Assembly (NCBI GenBank): GCA_023429375.1
Contig: JAEYVY010000020.1
Location: forward strand, 1-31,688
DNA from: Bacteroidota bacterium
GTDB lineage: Bacteria; Bacteroidota; Bacteroidia; Bacteroidales; Tannerellaceae
Direction of reading: 5' to 3'
DNA length: 31,688 nucleotides
The position numbers were made by a program, and so were the translations under genes. The notes under the pieces are model-generated. The model had not been told where the DNA came from and did not search any database. It was given only the letters and a program-made list of their open reading frames with translations. Positions 24,264 through 31,688 of the stretch are shown one piece after another (position 1 is the stretch's first letter; each line of letters begins with the position of its first letter).

Positions 24264-25280
24264 ATGTCACGACTTGAAACTGACAATAATAGAATCAAGT
24301 CTGCCTCGATAAAGATTAAGATTTTTTTGCACCGTCAACGCTGGAAAGAAGTCTTAATCTTTTTTCTTTTCCTATTACTCTCATTCGGTTTCTGGATACT
24401 TCAGAGCATGAATGAAGAATATGAAACAGAAATAGCTATCCCGGTCAGATATAAAGATATTCCGGCAGAGGTCGCTTTCGCACAACCTTTGCCTAAAGAA
24501 ATCGTTATAGCTATAAAAGACAAGGGTAGCGTATTACTTAACTATAAAGTTGGAAGGGTCATTTCTCCTTTGGAGGTTGATTATAAAAAAGCGCATACTA
24601 AAAGTGGCATATTAAATGTCGAGCAAGAAGAGATTGAAGCACATCTGCTAAAACAGATGTTTACTACCACTCAGCTTCACAGGTTTTCACCTTCCTCTAT
24701 ATCCATTAAGACTAGTAAGAAAAAACAAAAGAAAGTACCCGTTACATTCAACGGCTCCATTTCTCCTAGCGACGGATATGGACTTTCAGATAAGGTAGAT
24801 ATCTCACCTGCTTCTATCAGTATTTACTCAATTCAAGAAAAGCTTGATTCGATTTCCGATATCAAAACCAGTTTCGTTGACATCAAGAATCTGAAAAAAA
24901 GCGTTTCCAAGACTATAGCTTTGGAAACAATTCCGGGAGTAACGTTCGAACAAAGCCATGTAACCATTACAGCACCAATAGAAGAATTTACAGAAAAAAC
25001 ACTAGATATTCCTGTTGTCTGCACAGGCATCCCAGCTAATTATATAGTTAGAATGTTTCCTCCTACAATTAAGGTTAATTGCAATGTTCCGCTCAGCAAA
25101 TACAAGAACTTGACTGAACAAGATTTTGCAATATTTATTCCATACAGCGAGCTGGAGCAGTATATTTCTGGGTCGGTACCCATCCAACTTAAAAGGAAAC
25201 CGAATTGGATTCAATCCTATTCGCTGAATCCTAATAAAGTAGAATTCATTATCGAACAAACACTCTTGCCCAATGATTAA
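24264..25280 (+). CDS. YbbR/CdaR-like membrane-anchored protein
   Basis: The 338-residue protein has one transmembrane helix (about residues 32-50, LIFFLFLLLSFGFWILQSM). A periplasmic part made of YbbR-like beta repeats follows: EIAIPVRYKDIPAEVAFAQPLPKEIVIAIK, VPVTFNGSISPSDGYGLSDKVDISPASISIYS, and LDIPVVCTGIPANYIVRMFPPTIKVNCNVP. In Firmicutes CdaR regulates the c-di-AMP cyclase. No cyclase gene is adjacent here, so that role is not shown. The stop overlaps the coaE start by 8 nt, indicating coupling. Confidence 0.82.
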   Translation: MSRLETDNNRIKSASIKIKIFLHRQRWKEVLIFFLFLLLSFGFWILQSMNEEYETEIAIPVRYKDIPAEVAFAQPLPKEIVIAIKDKGSVLLNYKVGRVISPLEVDYKKAHTKSGILNVEQEEIEAHLLKQMFTTTQLHRFSPSSISIKTSKKKQKKVPVTFNGSISPSDGYGLSDKVDISPASISIYSIQEKLDSISDIKTSFVDIKNLKKSVSKTIALETIPGVTFEQSHVTITAPIEEFTEKTLDIPVVCTGIPANYIVRMFPPTIKVNCNVPLSKYKNLTEQDFAIFIPYSELEQYISGSVPIQLKRKPNWIQSYSLNPNKVEFIIEQTLLPND

Positions 25281-25851
25281 GGTCGGTATTACAGGGGGGA
25301 TTGGGAGCGGAAAGTCCATCGTAGCTTCCTTGTTTGCACTATATGGCATTCCGGTATATATAGCCGATACCGAGTCAAAGATACTTACAAACACCTCCGA
25401 GACCATTCGACAAAAACTAACTGCCCTTTTTGGCGACAGTCTATATACAGAAACAGGGTTGGACAAGAAAAAACTCGCCTCCTACATTTTTAACGACCCT
25501 AAATTATTGGAAACGGTCAACCGGATTATCCACCCTGAAGTAGCCCAGCATTTCCAAAACTGGGTGGCACAACAAACCGGCAATTTATGTATCATAGAAT
25601 CGGCTATTCTGTTTGAATCCGGATTTAATTCATTAGTAGATAAGACTATTACTGTATTCGCTCCTGAAGAAATAAGAATCAAGCGTTCTATGCAAAGAGA
25701 TAACGTCTCGGAAGAAACTATCAGACAACGAATGAAAAACCAAATGGCCGAAGAGGTTAAAATTAATCGCTCTGATTTCATTATCAGCAACGATGACAGC
25801 AAGGCGTTAATACCTCAAGTTTACGCCATACTCACCACATTAAATCCATAA
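25273..25851 (+). CDS. coaE: Dephospho-CoA kinase
   Basis: CoaE phosphorylates the ribose 3'-hydroxyl of dephospho-CoA, the last step of coenzyme A synthesis. The 192-residue protein starts MIKVGITGGIGSGKSIVASLF, with the P-loop GGIGSGKS at residues 8-15. IPVYIADTESK contains the conserved Asp. The CoA-binding region is LASYIFNDPKLLETVNRIIHPEV, and the lid is IRIKRSMQRDNVSEETIRQRM. The start overlaps the end of ybbR. No terminator follows, but a fresh promoter element precedes the next gene. Confidence 0.95.
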   Translation: MIKVGITGGIGSGKSIVASLFALYGIPVYIADTESKILTNTSETIRQKLTALFGDSLYTETGLDKKKLASYIFNDPKLLETVNRIIHPEVAQHFQNWVAQQTGNLCIIESAILFESGFNSLVDKTITVFAPEEIRIKRSMQRDNVSEETIRQRMKNQMAEEVKINRSDFIISNDDSKALIPQVYAILTTLNP

Positions 25852-25891
25852 AATTCCAACTTAAGATGCTTCTTTATTTCACTCCTTATCG

Positions 25892-25899
25892 TACATTTG
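25892..25899 (+). promoter_or_regulatory. -7 element of the DUF5606 gene
   Basis: TACATTTG, 40 bp before the ATG. The -33 region is unclear. Confidence 0.45.
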
Positions 25900-25939
25900 T
25901 ACTTTCAATGTTAAATGATAAGAAGAAAAAGAAAGCATT

Positions 25940-26377
25940 ATGTTGAAGACTATTTTGTCTGTTTCGGGAAAGCCCGGATTATATCAATTAGTATCCCACG
26001 GGAAAAACATGTTGATCATAGAATCTTTAGTTGATAAAAAACGCCTACCGGCTTATGCTAAAGATAAAGTAATATCATTGGGTGATATCGCTATCTATAC
26101 AGATAGCTCTGAAGTTCCCTTGCACGAAGTGTTGACAAAGCTTAAAGAAAAGGAGAACGGAGAAAAGGTCGATATAAAGAAAGTAAGTGCTACTTCTGAT
26201 GAATTACGCAACTTCTTTGCAGAAGTATTGCCGGAATTCGACCGTGACCGCGTATATCCAAGTGATATTAAAAAACTAATCGGTTGGTATAATATATTGA
26301 TCGAAGCCGGCATTACCGATTTCTCTCCAAAAGAAGAAACTAAAGAAGAAGCTGATACTGAAGCTGAAAAAGAATAA
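25940..26377 (+). CDS. DUF5606-family protein
   Basis: The 145-residue protein is of unknown function. Its N-terminal domain, MLKTILSVSGKPGLYQLVSHGKNMLIIESL, has the look of the DUF5606 family known in Bacteroidota, a small beta-barrel-like module with a C-terminal helical part (ATSDELRNFFAEVLPEFDRDRVYPSDIKKLIGWYNILIEAG). The last 20 residues are almost all Glu, Lys, Ala and Asp and are probably disordered. No signal peptide or membrane segment is present, so it is cytoplasmic. It is a single gene between its own promoter and a terminator shared with lon. Confidence 0.8.
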   Translation: MLKTILSVSGKPGLYQLVSHGKNMLIIESLVDKKRLPAYAKDKVISLGDIAIYTDSSEVPLHEVLTKLKEKENGEKVDIKKVSATSDELRNFFAEVLPEFDRDRVYPSDIKKLIGWYNILIEAGITDFSPKEETKEEADTEAEKE

Positions 26378-26393
26378 GGACATTTTACCGTCT

Positions 26394-26432
26394 AAAAAAA
26401 GCGTCATCACAAAATTGTAATGACGCTTTTTT
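26394..26432. terminator. Bidirectional terminator between DUF5606 gene and lon
   Basis: GCGTCAT (26401-26407) pairs with ATGACGC (26420-26426). The stem is extended by As on the left and Ts on the right, so both converging transcripts end in a U run. Confidence 0.88.
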
Positions 26433-26465
26433 ATTGGCAAAAGATGTTATATCACATCTTGACAG

Positions 26466-28928
26466 TTAAAATTGAGAATTGTCTACCACTTCATCTAAAA
26501 GTGCAAACTTCACAACCTCAGCTATATCTTTCACATAATGGAAGGAAAGTCCTTTGAGATAGTCTGCTTTGATATCATCCACATCCTTTCGGTTCTCTTC
26601 ACATAATAGAATATCTTTAATACCTGCACGCTTAGCAGCCAGGATCTTTTCCTTGATTCCTCCTACCGGAAGTACCTTTCCACGAAGTGTTATTTCTCCG
26701 GTCATAGCCAAATTAGGCCTAACCTTACGCTGTGTGAATGCAGAGACCAAAGAAGTCACCATTGTAATACCGGCACTTGGACCATCTTTTGGGATTGCTC
26801 CTTCTGGTACGTGAATATGGACATTCCAGTTTTCAAACATTTCTTCATTAATATTGAACGCCTTGGCATGTGCTCGAATATATTCAAGCGCAATTACGGC
26901 AGATTCTTTCATTACGGCTCCCAAGTTACCGGTAAGCGTAAGCTTCTCTCCTTTTCCCTTGCTAAGGCTAGATTCCACAAAAAGGATTTCACCTCCAACA
27001 GAAGTCCAAGCCAGACCGGTTACAACACCAGCGTAGTCGTTCCCTTGATACTTATCGCGGGTATATTCTACCGGGCCCAAAAACTCTTTCACCAAAGCAG
27101 GGGTAACCTGAACTGACGTATCATCGCCCATGGCAAAACGTTTGGCTATCTTTCTTATTACCTTGGCTATCTTTTTATCGAGTTCGCGAACACCGCTTTC
27201 ACGGGTATACGATTCAATAATCAGCTGCAATGTCTTTTTAGGAATAGTTACTTTATCACTCGGCACACCATGAATATCCAATTGTTTAGGGACAAGATGC
27301 CTTGCCGCGATTTCCACTTTTTCTTCCATGATATATCCACTCACCTCGATCAACTCCATACGGTCGAGCAAAGGTTGAGATATGGTATTCAGGTTATTTG
27401 CTGTTGCAATAAACATCACACGACTCAAGTCGTAATCAATATCCAGATAGTTATCATGGAATGCAGTATTCTGTTCCGGGTCGAGTACTTCCAACAAAGC
27501 CGATGAAGGATCACCTTTGAAGTCACTCGTTATCTTATCGATCTCGTCCAAAACAAATACCGGATTAGATGTACCTGCCTTTTGAATATTTTGAATAATA
27601 CGGCCCGACATGGCACCTATATAGGTACGACGGTGTCCACGAATCTCTGCTTCATCATGAAGTCCACCTAAAGAAATACGCACGTATTTACGATTCAGTG
27701 CTTCGGCAATTGATTTTCCTAGCGATGTTTTACCAACTCCCGGAGGACCATACAAACAAATGATCGGCGACTTCATATCGCCCTTCAGCTTCAAAACGGC
27801 TAAGTGCTCAATAATACGTTCCTTTACCTTTTCTAGGCCGTAATGATCACGATTCAAGACCTTTTCAGCACGTTTAAGATTAAAATTATCTTTGCTGTAT
27901 TCCTCCCAAGGCAGGTTTACGATTGTTTGAACATATTGTGTTTGTATAGAAAAGTCAGGCGATTGAGCATTCAGACGTTCTAATTTACGTACTTCCTTTT
28001 CAAAGATTTCCGCAACCTCTTTAGACCATTTCTTCTTTGAAGCCTTTTCTTTGAGTGCCTTAATCTCCTGCTCGTTGATATTGCCTCCCAATTCTTCTTG
28101 GATAGCCTTAATCTGTTGCTGCAGAAAATACTCCTTTTGTTGCTGGTTTATATCTTCATGCGTTTTCATTTGAATAGAAGCTTTGAGTTCCAACAACTGA
28201 TATTCCCTATTCAAAATGAAAAGCAAACGATACGCACGCTCTTTCAGGTTATCTATTTGAAGCAACATCTGTTTTTCAGATGCTCCACTCGGAATATTGC
28301 TGGCCGAGAAGTTTATCTGATATTGCAGATTTTTATTATTCTTGATCGAGAAAATCAAATCCCGCGGAGGATTTGCCATCGCGCTCATCGTTTTTATCGT
28401 CAAATCTTTGACAGTAGAAACTAATGCCTCATACTCCCTATCTGTCTTATCAGGGAAGACATCTTCCAACAAAGTGATATTTCCCAACAAATAAGGATCC
28501 GTTTCTGTCAGTTCATTTAGTGTAAAGCGTTTTTTTCCCTGCAATATAACCGTTGTGGTACCGTCGGGCATTTCCAATACCCGTACGATTTCTCCTATTA
28601 CACCTGTTGTATAGAGATCGTCCAATCCCGGGTCTTCAACTTCCATCTCTTTTTGACAGACCACGCCAATAAGGGTTTTCTTCTGAGAAGCTTCCTTAAT
28701 AAGTTTCATCGATTTTGGACGACCAATAACTACAGGAATTGCAACTCCGGGAAAAAGCACCATATTACGCAGAGGCAAAATAGGAACGATTGTACCAACC
28801 TTTTCCATGCCCTCCATAAAATCTTCGTCTATATCACATTCTGTCAATATTGGCATGACCACACCTATATTATCTTCTAAATCGTCATACGACTGTTCAC
28901 TAAATAACCTTGTCTTATTTTTCATCAT
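26466..28928 (-). CDS. lon: ATP-dependent protease La (Lon)
   Basis: Lon degrades misfolded and regulatory proteins in the cytoplasm. The 820-residue chain has an N-terminal substrate-binding domain (VPILPLRNMVLFPGVAIPVVIGR) and a coiled helical region (QKEYFLQQQIKAIQEELG). The AAA+ module has Walker A GPPGVGKTSLGKSIA and Walker B FVLDEIDK. The C-terminal Ser-Lys protease domain has the nucleophile Ser718 in PKDGPSAGITM and Lys761 43 residues on (PVGGIKEK), as in E. coli Lon. Two adjacent ATGs (28928 and 28925) could start it. I see no CIRCE-like heat-shock operator upstream. Confidence 0.97.
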   Translation of the reverse strand: MMKNKTRLFSEQSYDDLEDNIGVVMPILTECDIDEDFMEGMEKVGTIVPILPLRNMVLFPGVAIPVVIGRPKSMKLIKEASQKKTLIGVVCQKEMEVEDPGLDDLYTTGVIGEIVRVLEMPDGTTTVILQGKKRFTLNELTETDPYLLGNITLLEDVFPDKTDREYEALVSTVKDLTIKTMSAMANPPRDLIFSIKNNKNLQYQINFSASNIPSGASEKQMLLQIDNLKERAYRLLFILNREYQLLELKASIQMKTHEDINQQQKEYFLQQQIKAIQEELGGNINEQEIKALKEKASKKKWSKEVAEIFEKEVRKLERLNAQSPDFSIQTQYVQTIVNLPWEEYSKDNFNLKRAEKVLNRDHYGLEKVKERIIEHLAVLKLKGDMKSPIICLYGPPGVGKTSLGKSIAEALNRKYVRISLGGLHDEAEIRGHRRTYIGAMSGRIIQNIQKAGTSNPVFVLDEIDKITSDFKGDPSSALLEVLDPEQNTAFHDNYLDIDYDLSRVMFIATANNLNTISQPLLDRMELIEVSGYIMEEKVEIAARHLVPKQLDIHGVPSDKVTIPKKTLQLIIESYTRESGVRELDKKIAKVIRKIAKRFAMGDDTSVQVTPALVKEFLGPVEYTRDKYQGNDYAGVVTGLAWTSVGGEILFVESSLSKGKGEKLTLTGNLGAVMKESAVIALEYIRAHAKAFNINEEMFENWNVHIHVPEGAIPKDGPSAGITMVTSLVSAFTQRKVRPNLAMTGEITLRGKVLPVGGIKEKILAAKRAGIKDILLCEENRKDVDDIKADYLKGLSFHYVKDIAEVVKFALLDEVVDNSQF

Positions 28929-28968
28929 ATAGAATATCCATTCCGGAAATAAAGCACAATAAATGTGC

Positions 28969-28976
28969 CAAAGTTA
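28969..28976 (-). promoter_or_regulatory. -7 element of lon promoter
   Basis: The minus strand reads TAACTTTG, 40 bp before the lon ATG. It is arranged back-to-back with the promoter of the methyltransferase gene. Confidence 0.5.
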
Positions 28977-28998
28977 CTTCTTTTAGATCATATTCCAC

Positions 28999-29006
28999 TA
29001 ATTTTG
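28999..29006 (+). promoter_or_regulatory. -7 element of methyltransferase promoter
   Basis: TAATTTTG, 21 bp before the ATG at 29028. It supports that start over an in-frame alternative start further upstream. Confidence 0.45.
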
Positions 29007-29027
29007 CGTACATCATTCAAAAGTAAC

Positions 29028-29738
29028 ATGGCAACATCATTCTTCAGATTTAAACAATTTACCGTATACCATGATAAATGTGCAATGAAGGTAGGCACAG
29101 ATGGTGTTTTATTGGGTGCATGGGCAACGACATCAGGTAAAAAAAACATACTCGATATCGGAACGGGAACCGGACTGATTGCACTCATGCTGGCTCAACG
29201 ATCTGAAGCAGATATCTATGCAATCGACATCGATTCATCAGCAAGTATTCAAGCTAAAGAAAATGTCGAAGCATCTCCATTTGCCAATCGCATACAAGTT
29301 TGTCATTCCTCACTAAGTGAATTTGTCAACAATAACGATCTTCAATTTGATTTAATCGTATCCAACCCTCCCTATTTCAAAGCGTCACTCTTATCCCCCA
29401 TTCATGAAAGAAATCTGGCAAGGCACAATGGAACTCTTAGTCTGGAATCATTAATTGAAGATAGTCTGAAGCTATTAGCTCCAGAGGGAAGTATGGCCTT
29501 TATCTTGCCTTACGATCAGGAAGATGAACTACACAATTTAGCAACTGCATCCAAACTTAACTATAGCCGGAAAACTTACGTACGCCCCAAGCCGGATGCA
29601 GATTACAAACGGATCTTAGTCGAGATTTGCAACCACGATACAGTTTATCAGGAAGACGAGCTTATAATAGAAGAATCCCGCCACCAGTATACATCTAAAT
29701 ATATAGAGCTTACAAAAACTTTCTATTTAAAAATGTAG
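29028..29738 (+). CDS. tRNA1(Val) (adenine(37)-N6)-methyltransferase-like protein
   Basis: The 236-residue protein is a class I SAM-dependent methyltransferase. FRFKQFTVYHDKCAMKVGTDGVLLGAW is the family N-terminus, ILDIGTGTGLIALMLAQR binds SAM, and SNPPYF (Asn113-Tyr116) is the N6-adenine catalytic motif. The closest well-known relative is E. coli TrmN6/YfiC, which methylates A37 of tRNA1(Val). The exact target base is inferred. I start it at ATG 29028; the longer version would include promoter sequence. Its last 29 nt overlap the convergent lipid kinase gene. Confidence 0.87.
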   Translation: MATSFFRFKQFTVYHDKCAMKVGTDGVLLGAWATTSGKKNILDIGTGTGLIALMLAQRSEADIYAIDIDSSASIQAKENVEASPFANRIQVCHSSLSEFVNNNDLQFDLIVSNPPYFKASLLSPIHERNLARHNGTLSLESLIEDSLKLLAPEGSMAFILPYDQEDELHNLATASKLNYSRKTYVRPKPDADYKRILVEICNHDTVYQEDELIIEESRHQYTSKYIELTKTFYLKM

Positions 29739-30693
29739 GAAGTTTATTTTCAAAGAAACGTGTAAATTCTTCAAATAGATTTTTCATCTCTTCCGTCAGG
29801 GAAACCGATTCTGGTGTTATCACCCTTAACGATTTAGGTATTACAGAAATATCGATGCGACTTTCTGCCATAATCGGATCACCATCTAAGTGCATTAAAC
29901 CGGGATTATGCCTGATGATAGTGACCTTTTTGGCTTTCATTACCTTAATCTTACTGTTCCTGTCAATTTGTCTGGTAAACAACTGTATGGCTAAAGGAGC
30001 AATATCTAAAGGGGTAAACGGCGATAAAATAGTCACATCCATCTTTCCATCCTGTATATTAGCATGGGGAGCAATAAAAGCATTATTGCCATATTGTGAT
30101 GCATTAGCACAAGCAACCAAAAATGCCTTTTCCTTGATAGTCTGATCATCCACTATCAGCTCATAAGGCTCAGGTTTATAATTCAGATATTCCTCGATTG
30201 TGTTCTTTATATAAGTCAACGAACCGCGATGCTTTTCTTGGGCAAATGATTCGCTGACTTTGGCATCAAATCCAACACCGCATGTGCAAAAAAACACCCG
30301 CCCATTCGCTTCACAAGCATCAATTTGGCTGATATGTCCTTTTGCCAACAGATCTACCGCCCTTCTCACATCCATTGGGATATGCAGTTCTCTGGCCAGA
30401 CCATTTCCAGAACCTTTGGGAATAATTCCTAAAACAGCATCTGAGTGAAGCATTGTTTTCGCTATTTCATTCACCGTACCATCACCACCGACAGCGATAA
30501 TACAATTAAAACCCTCCTCTAAAGCTTTTCGAGTCAATTCGCTGGCATGTCCCGGATATTCTGTAAAAGCAATAGATAAAGAAAACCCCTTTTCTCTACA
30601 AACTTCTTCCAACATCTTAGGAATCTTACGCTTCGACCCTACACCCGAAATCGGATTAATAATAGCTTGAACCCTTATCAGAAAATCACTCAT
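29710..30693 (-). CDS. Diacylglycerol-kinase-family lipid kinase
   Basis: The 327-residue protein belongs to the DAGK catalytic family (YegS/DgkB/BmrU type). The N-terminal domain has AIINPISGVGSKRK, the nucleotide-binding GGDGTVNE (GGDG at 69-72) and LGIIPKGSGNGLARELHIP. The C-terminal beta-rich domain has CGVGFDAKVSESFA, VACANASQYGNNAFIAPHANIQDGKMDVTIL and HLDGDP. It would phosphorylate a lipid hydroxyl at the membrane: diacylglycerol, or possibly a sphingoid base, since Bacteroides makes sphingolipids. It overlaps the methyltransferase gene by 29 nt at the 3' end. Confidence 0.9.
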   Translation of the reverse strand: MSDFLIRVQAIINPISGVGSKRKIPKMLEEVCREKGFSLSIAFTEYPGHASELTRKALEEGFNCIIAVGGDGTVNEIAKTMLHSDAVLGIIPKGSGNGLARELHIPMDVRRAVDLLAKGHISQIDACEANGRVFFCTCGVGFDAKVSESFAQEKHRGSLTYIKNTIEEYLNYKPEPYELIVDDQTIKEKAFLVACANASQYGNNAFIAPHANIQDGKMDVTILSPFTPLDIAPLAIQLFTRQIDRNSKIKVMKAKKVTIIRHNPGLMHLDGDPIMAESRIDISVIPKSLRVITPESVSLTEEMKNLFEEFTRFFENKLPTFLNRKFL

Positions 30694-30718
30694 ATAGTTT
30701 TAATCTCTAATTCAATAG

Positions 30719-30726
30719 CAAAAGTA
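30719..30726 (-). promoter_or_regulatory. -7 element of lipid kinase promoter
   Basis: The minus strand reads TACTTTTG, 25 bp before the kinase ATG. No clear -33 element is present. Confidence 0.45.
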
Positions 30727-30800
30727 ATTCTTTTACGATATAATTATATAACGATTACGATGCTTATTTATTTCGATCCTTATGCTTTTCTTTTTCCATA

Positions 30801-30844
30801 TATATAGTAAAACTTTTCTACATATATAGTAAAGTTTTTCCACA
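30801..30844. repeat. Two tandem 22-bp direct repeats upstream of susC-like gene
   Basis: Units 30801-30822 and 30823-30844 agree at 19 of 22 positions (consensus TATATAGTAAA, two variable bases, TTTTC, one variable base, ACA). A partial third unit, GATATAGAAA, begins at 30845. Two helical turns between copies would place bound proteins on one face of the DNA. Confidence 0.65.
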
Positions 30845-30974
30845 GATATAGAAATAAGAAAACATATCGGACGTTTTATTTTTTCATCGGTATATTTTTT
30901 AAAAACCATTGATATATTTATTTTTATATTTATCAAAGCTAATTATCGTATTAAAATAAAGATTTTTTATAAAA

Positions 30975-31007
30975 TTGCTATTTTTATTATTATTTTCACC
31001 ATATTTG
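30975..31007 (+). promoter_or_regulatory. Probable promoter of the susC-like gene
   Basis: TTG (30975-30977), 22 bp, then CATATTTG (31000-31007), seven of eight matches to TAnnTTTG. This implies a leader of about 120 nt. Confidence 0.4.
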
Positions 31008-31135
31008 CATTTCACTAACGATGCTAGATTGATCAGCATGCAAGTAAAGGAGCATATCATTATACGATATACGAAGCTCTTATTTTAAGATATTTATGTA
31101 TTTCTAGTTTATTTTATCACTAAAAGTGTGTGTTT

Positions 31136-31688
31136 ATGATGAAAAAGTTATCTTTTTTACTTTTATGCATTTTTGTATGCATAGGGTTAATTAGTGCTCA
31201 AACGACAACTGTCAGAGGTGTTGTAATTTCTGCGGATGATAATGAGCCAATTATCGGTGCCTCCATTCTTGTAAAAGGCACAACAGTAGGTACTGTAACA
31301 GATTTCGATGGGGCATTCACCCTGAATGTACCAAATTCTGCACAAACTCTCGTAATCTCTTATATTGGTATGACTACGCAAGAGGTTGCTGTAGCTCCTA
31401 ATCTAAGAGTTGTATTAAGTTCTGACACTCAGAACTTGGATGAAGTTGTCGTTACAGCTTTAGGTATTTCTAAAGAGAAGAAAGCTTTAGGTTATGCTGT
31501 ACAAGATGTCAAAGGCGATCAATTAACACAAGCTTCAAGTACTAACTTATCAAGCGCTTTACAAGGTAAAGTGTCTGGTATAGACATTATGCCTTCATCC
31601 GGTATGCCTGGAGCTTCTGCAAAAATTACAGTTCGTGGTTCTCGTTCTTTTACCGGAGATAATACACCTCTATATGTTATCGATGGTA
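31136..31688 (+). CDS. SusC/RagA-family TonB-dependent outer-membrane receptor, 5' part
   Basis: The gene runs off the right edge; 184 residues are visible. A signal peptide (MMKKLSFLLLCIFVCIGLISAQ) leads into a carboxypeptidase-D-like regulatory domain (about residues 24-97: VRGVVISADDNEPIIGASILVKGTTVGTVTDFDG). The TonB box DEVVVTALG follows. The plug domain then begins, with the SusC-type LSSALQGKVSGIDI, ITVRGSRSF and PLYVIDG. Such receptors work with a SusD lipoprotein to import glycans or other nutrients. No STN domain is seen, so control by a FecI/FecR-type relay is not indicated. ATG 31139 is an equally possible start. Confidence 0.95.
   Translation, partial: MMKKLSFLLLCIFVCIGLISAQTTTVRGVVISADDNEPIIGASILVKGTTVGTVTDFDGAFTLNVPNSAQTLVISYIGMTTQEVAVAPNLRVVLSSDTQNLDEVVVTALGISKEKKALGYAVQDVKGDQLTQASSTNLSSALQGKVSGIDIMPSSGMPGASAKITVRGSRSFTGDNTPLYVIDG

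Larger units (their letters stand above)
30694..31135. other. AT-rich intergenic region upstream of susC-like gene
   Basis: About 440 bp without a gene. It holds the lipid kinase promoter element (30719-30726), a 22-bp direct repeat (30801-30844), a probable promoter of the SusC gene (30975-31007) and a leader with small hairpins: ATGCT/AGCAT at 31021-31039 and ATATC/GATAT at 31044-31060. No anti-sigma factor or other regulator gene lies between. Confidence 0.6.

Noticed and set aside
31187..31381. Minus-strand frame of 64 residues near the right edge
   Set aside because: It lies wholly within the antisense of the SusC-like gene, whose signal peptide, TonB box and plug motifs are unmistakable.

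Overview
The window looks like a chromosomal segment of a Bacteroidota, most likely Bacteroides or a close relative. The evidence is: (i) many start regions carry the Bacteroidota sigma-70 -7 element TAnnTTTG, several with a TTG/TTTG about 20-21 bp further upstream; (ii) strong Shine-Dalgarno sites are nearly absent; (iii) lineage-typical proteins occur, namely an S16 with a long Ala/Glu tail, an oversized NusB, a PUR/DUF3276 protein, a DUF5606 protein, a PorT-like barrel and a SusC/RagA receptor; (iv) base composition is moderately AT-rich. No phage, insertion sequence, CRISPR array or rRNA gene was seen. This is mostly a conserved housekeeping region.

Layout. 1-2.7 kb: 3' part of rpsP, convergent with tatA-tatC, then fabD. 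2.7-8.2 kb: murB plus a metallo-beta-lactamase-fold hydrolase (leftward), HU, uracil phosphoribosyltransferase, a FemA/FemB-type peptidyl transferase, an HD-domain hydrolase and a VOC protein. 8.2-9.07 kb: the only sizeable gene-poor stretch before the far right, holding a 22-bp tandem repeat array, a doubtful small ORF and a tRNA-Ser(GCT). 9.2-15.9 kb: mltG, iorA-iorB, an exported GH78-type rhamnosidase and a sugar-phosphate-type nucleotidyltransferase. 16-21.3 kb: recQ (leftward), then rsfS-ftsH-cdsA. 21.3-26.4 kb: a PorT-like outer-membrane protein, a small 2[4Fe-4S] ferredoxin missed by length cut-offs, a PUR/DUF3276 protein, nusB-yajC-ybbR-coaE and a DUF5606 gene. 26.5-30.7 kb: lon, a tRNA1(Val)-type methyltransferase and a diacylglycerol-kinase-family lipid kinase. 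31.1 kb to the end: the 5' part of a SusC/RagA TonB-dependent receptor, probably the first gene of a nutrient-uptake locus that continues outside the window.

Themes. Envelope work dominates: protein export (TatAC, YajC), peptidoglycan (MurB, MltG, Fem-like transferase), phospholipid synthesis (FabD, CdsA, lipid kinase), membrane proteolysis (FtsH) and outer-membrane barrels. Gene ends are organised in two ways. Five convergent junctions carry near-perfect bidirectional hairpins; one of them is a 50-bp perfect palindrome. Three others have overlapping 3' ends and no terminator.

I did not find an obviously new multi-gene system. The least explained items are the 22-bp repeat array around 8.3-8.5 kb, a second 22-bp-period direct repeat upstream of the SusC gene, a leader hairpin with a four-codon upstream ORF before upp, an operator-like dyad over the HU promoter, and an IorA that lacks its usual iron-sulfur domain.
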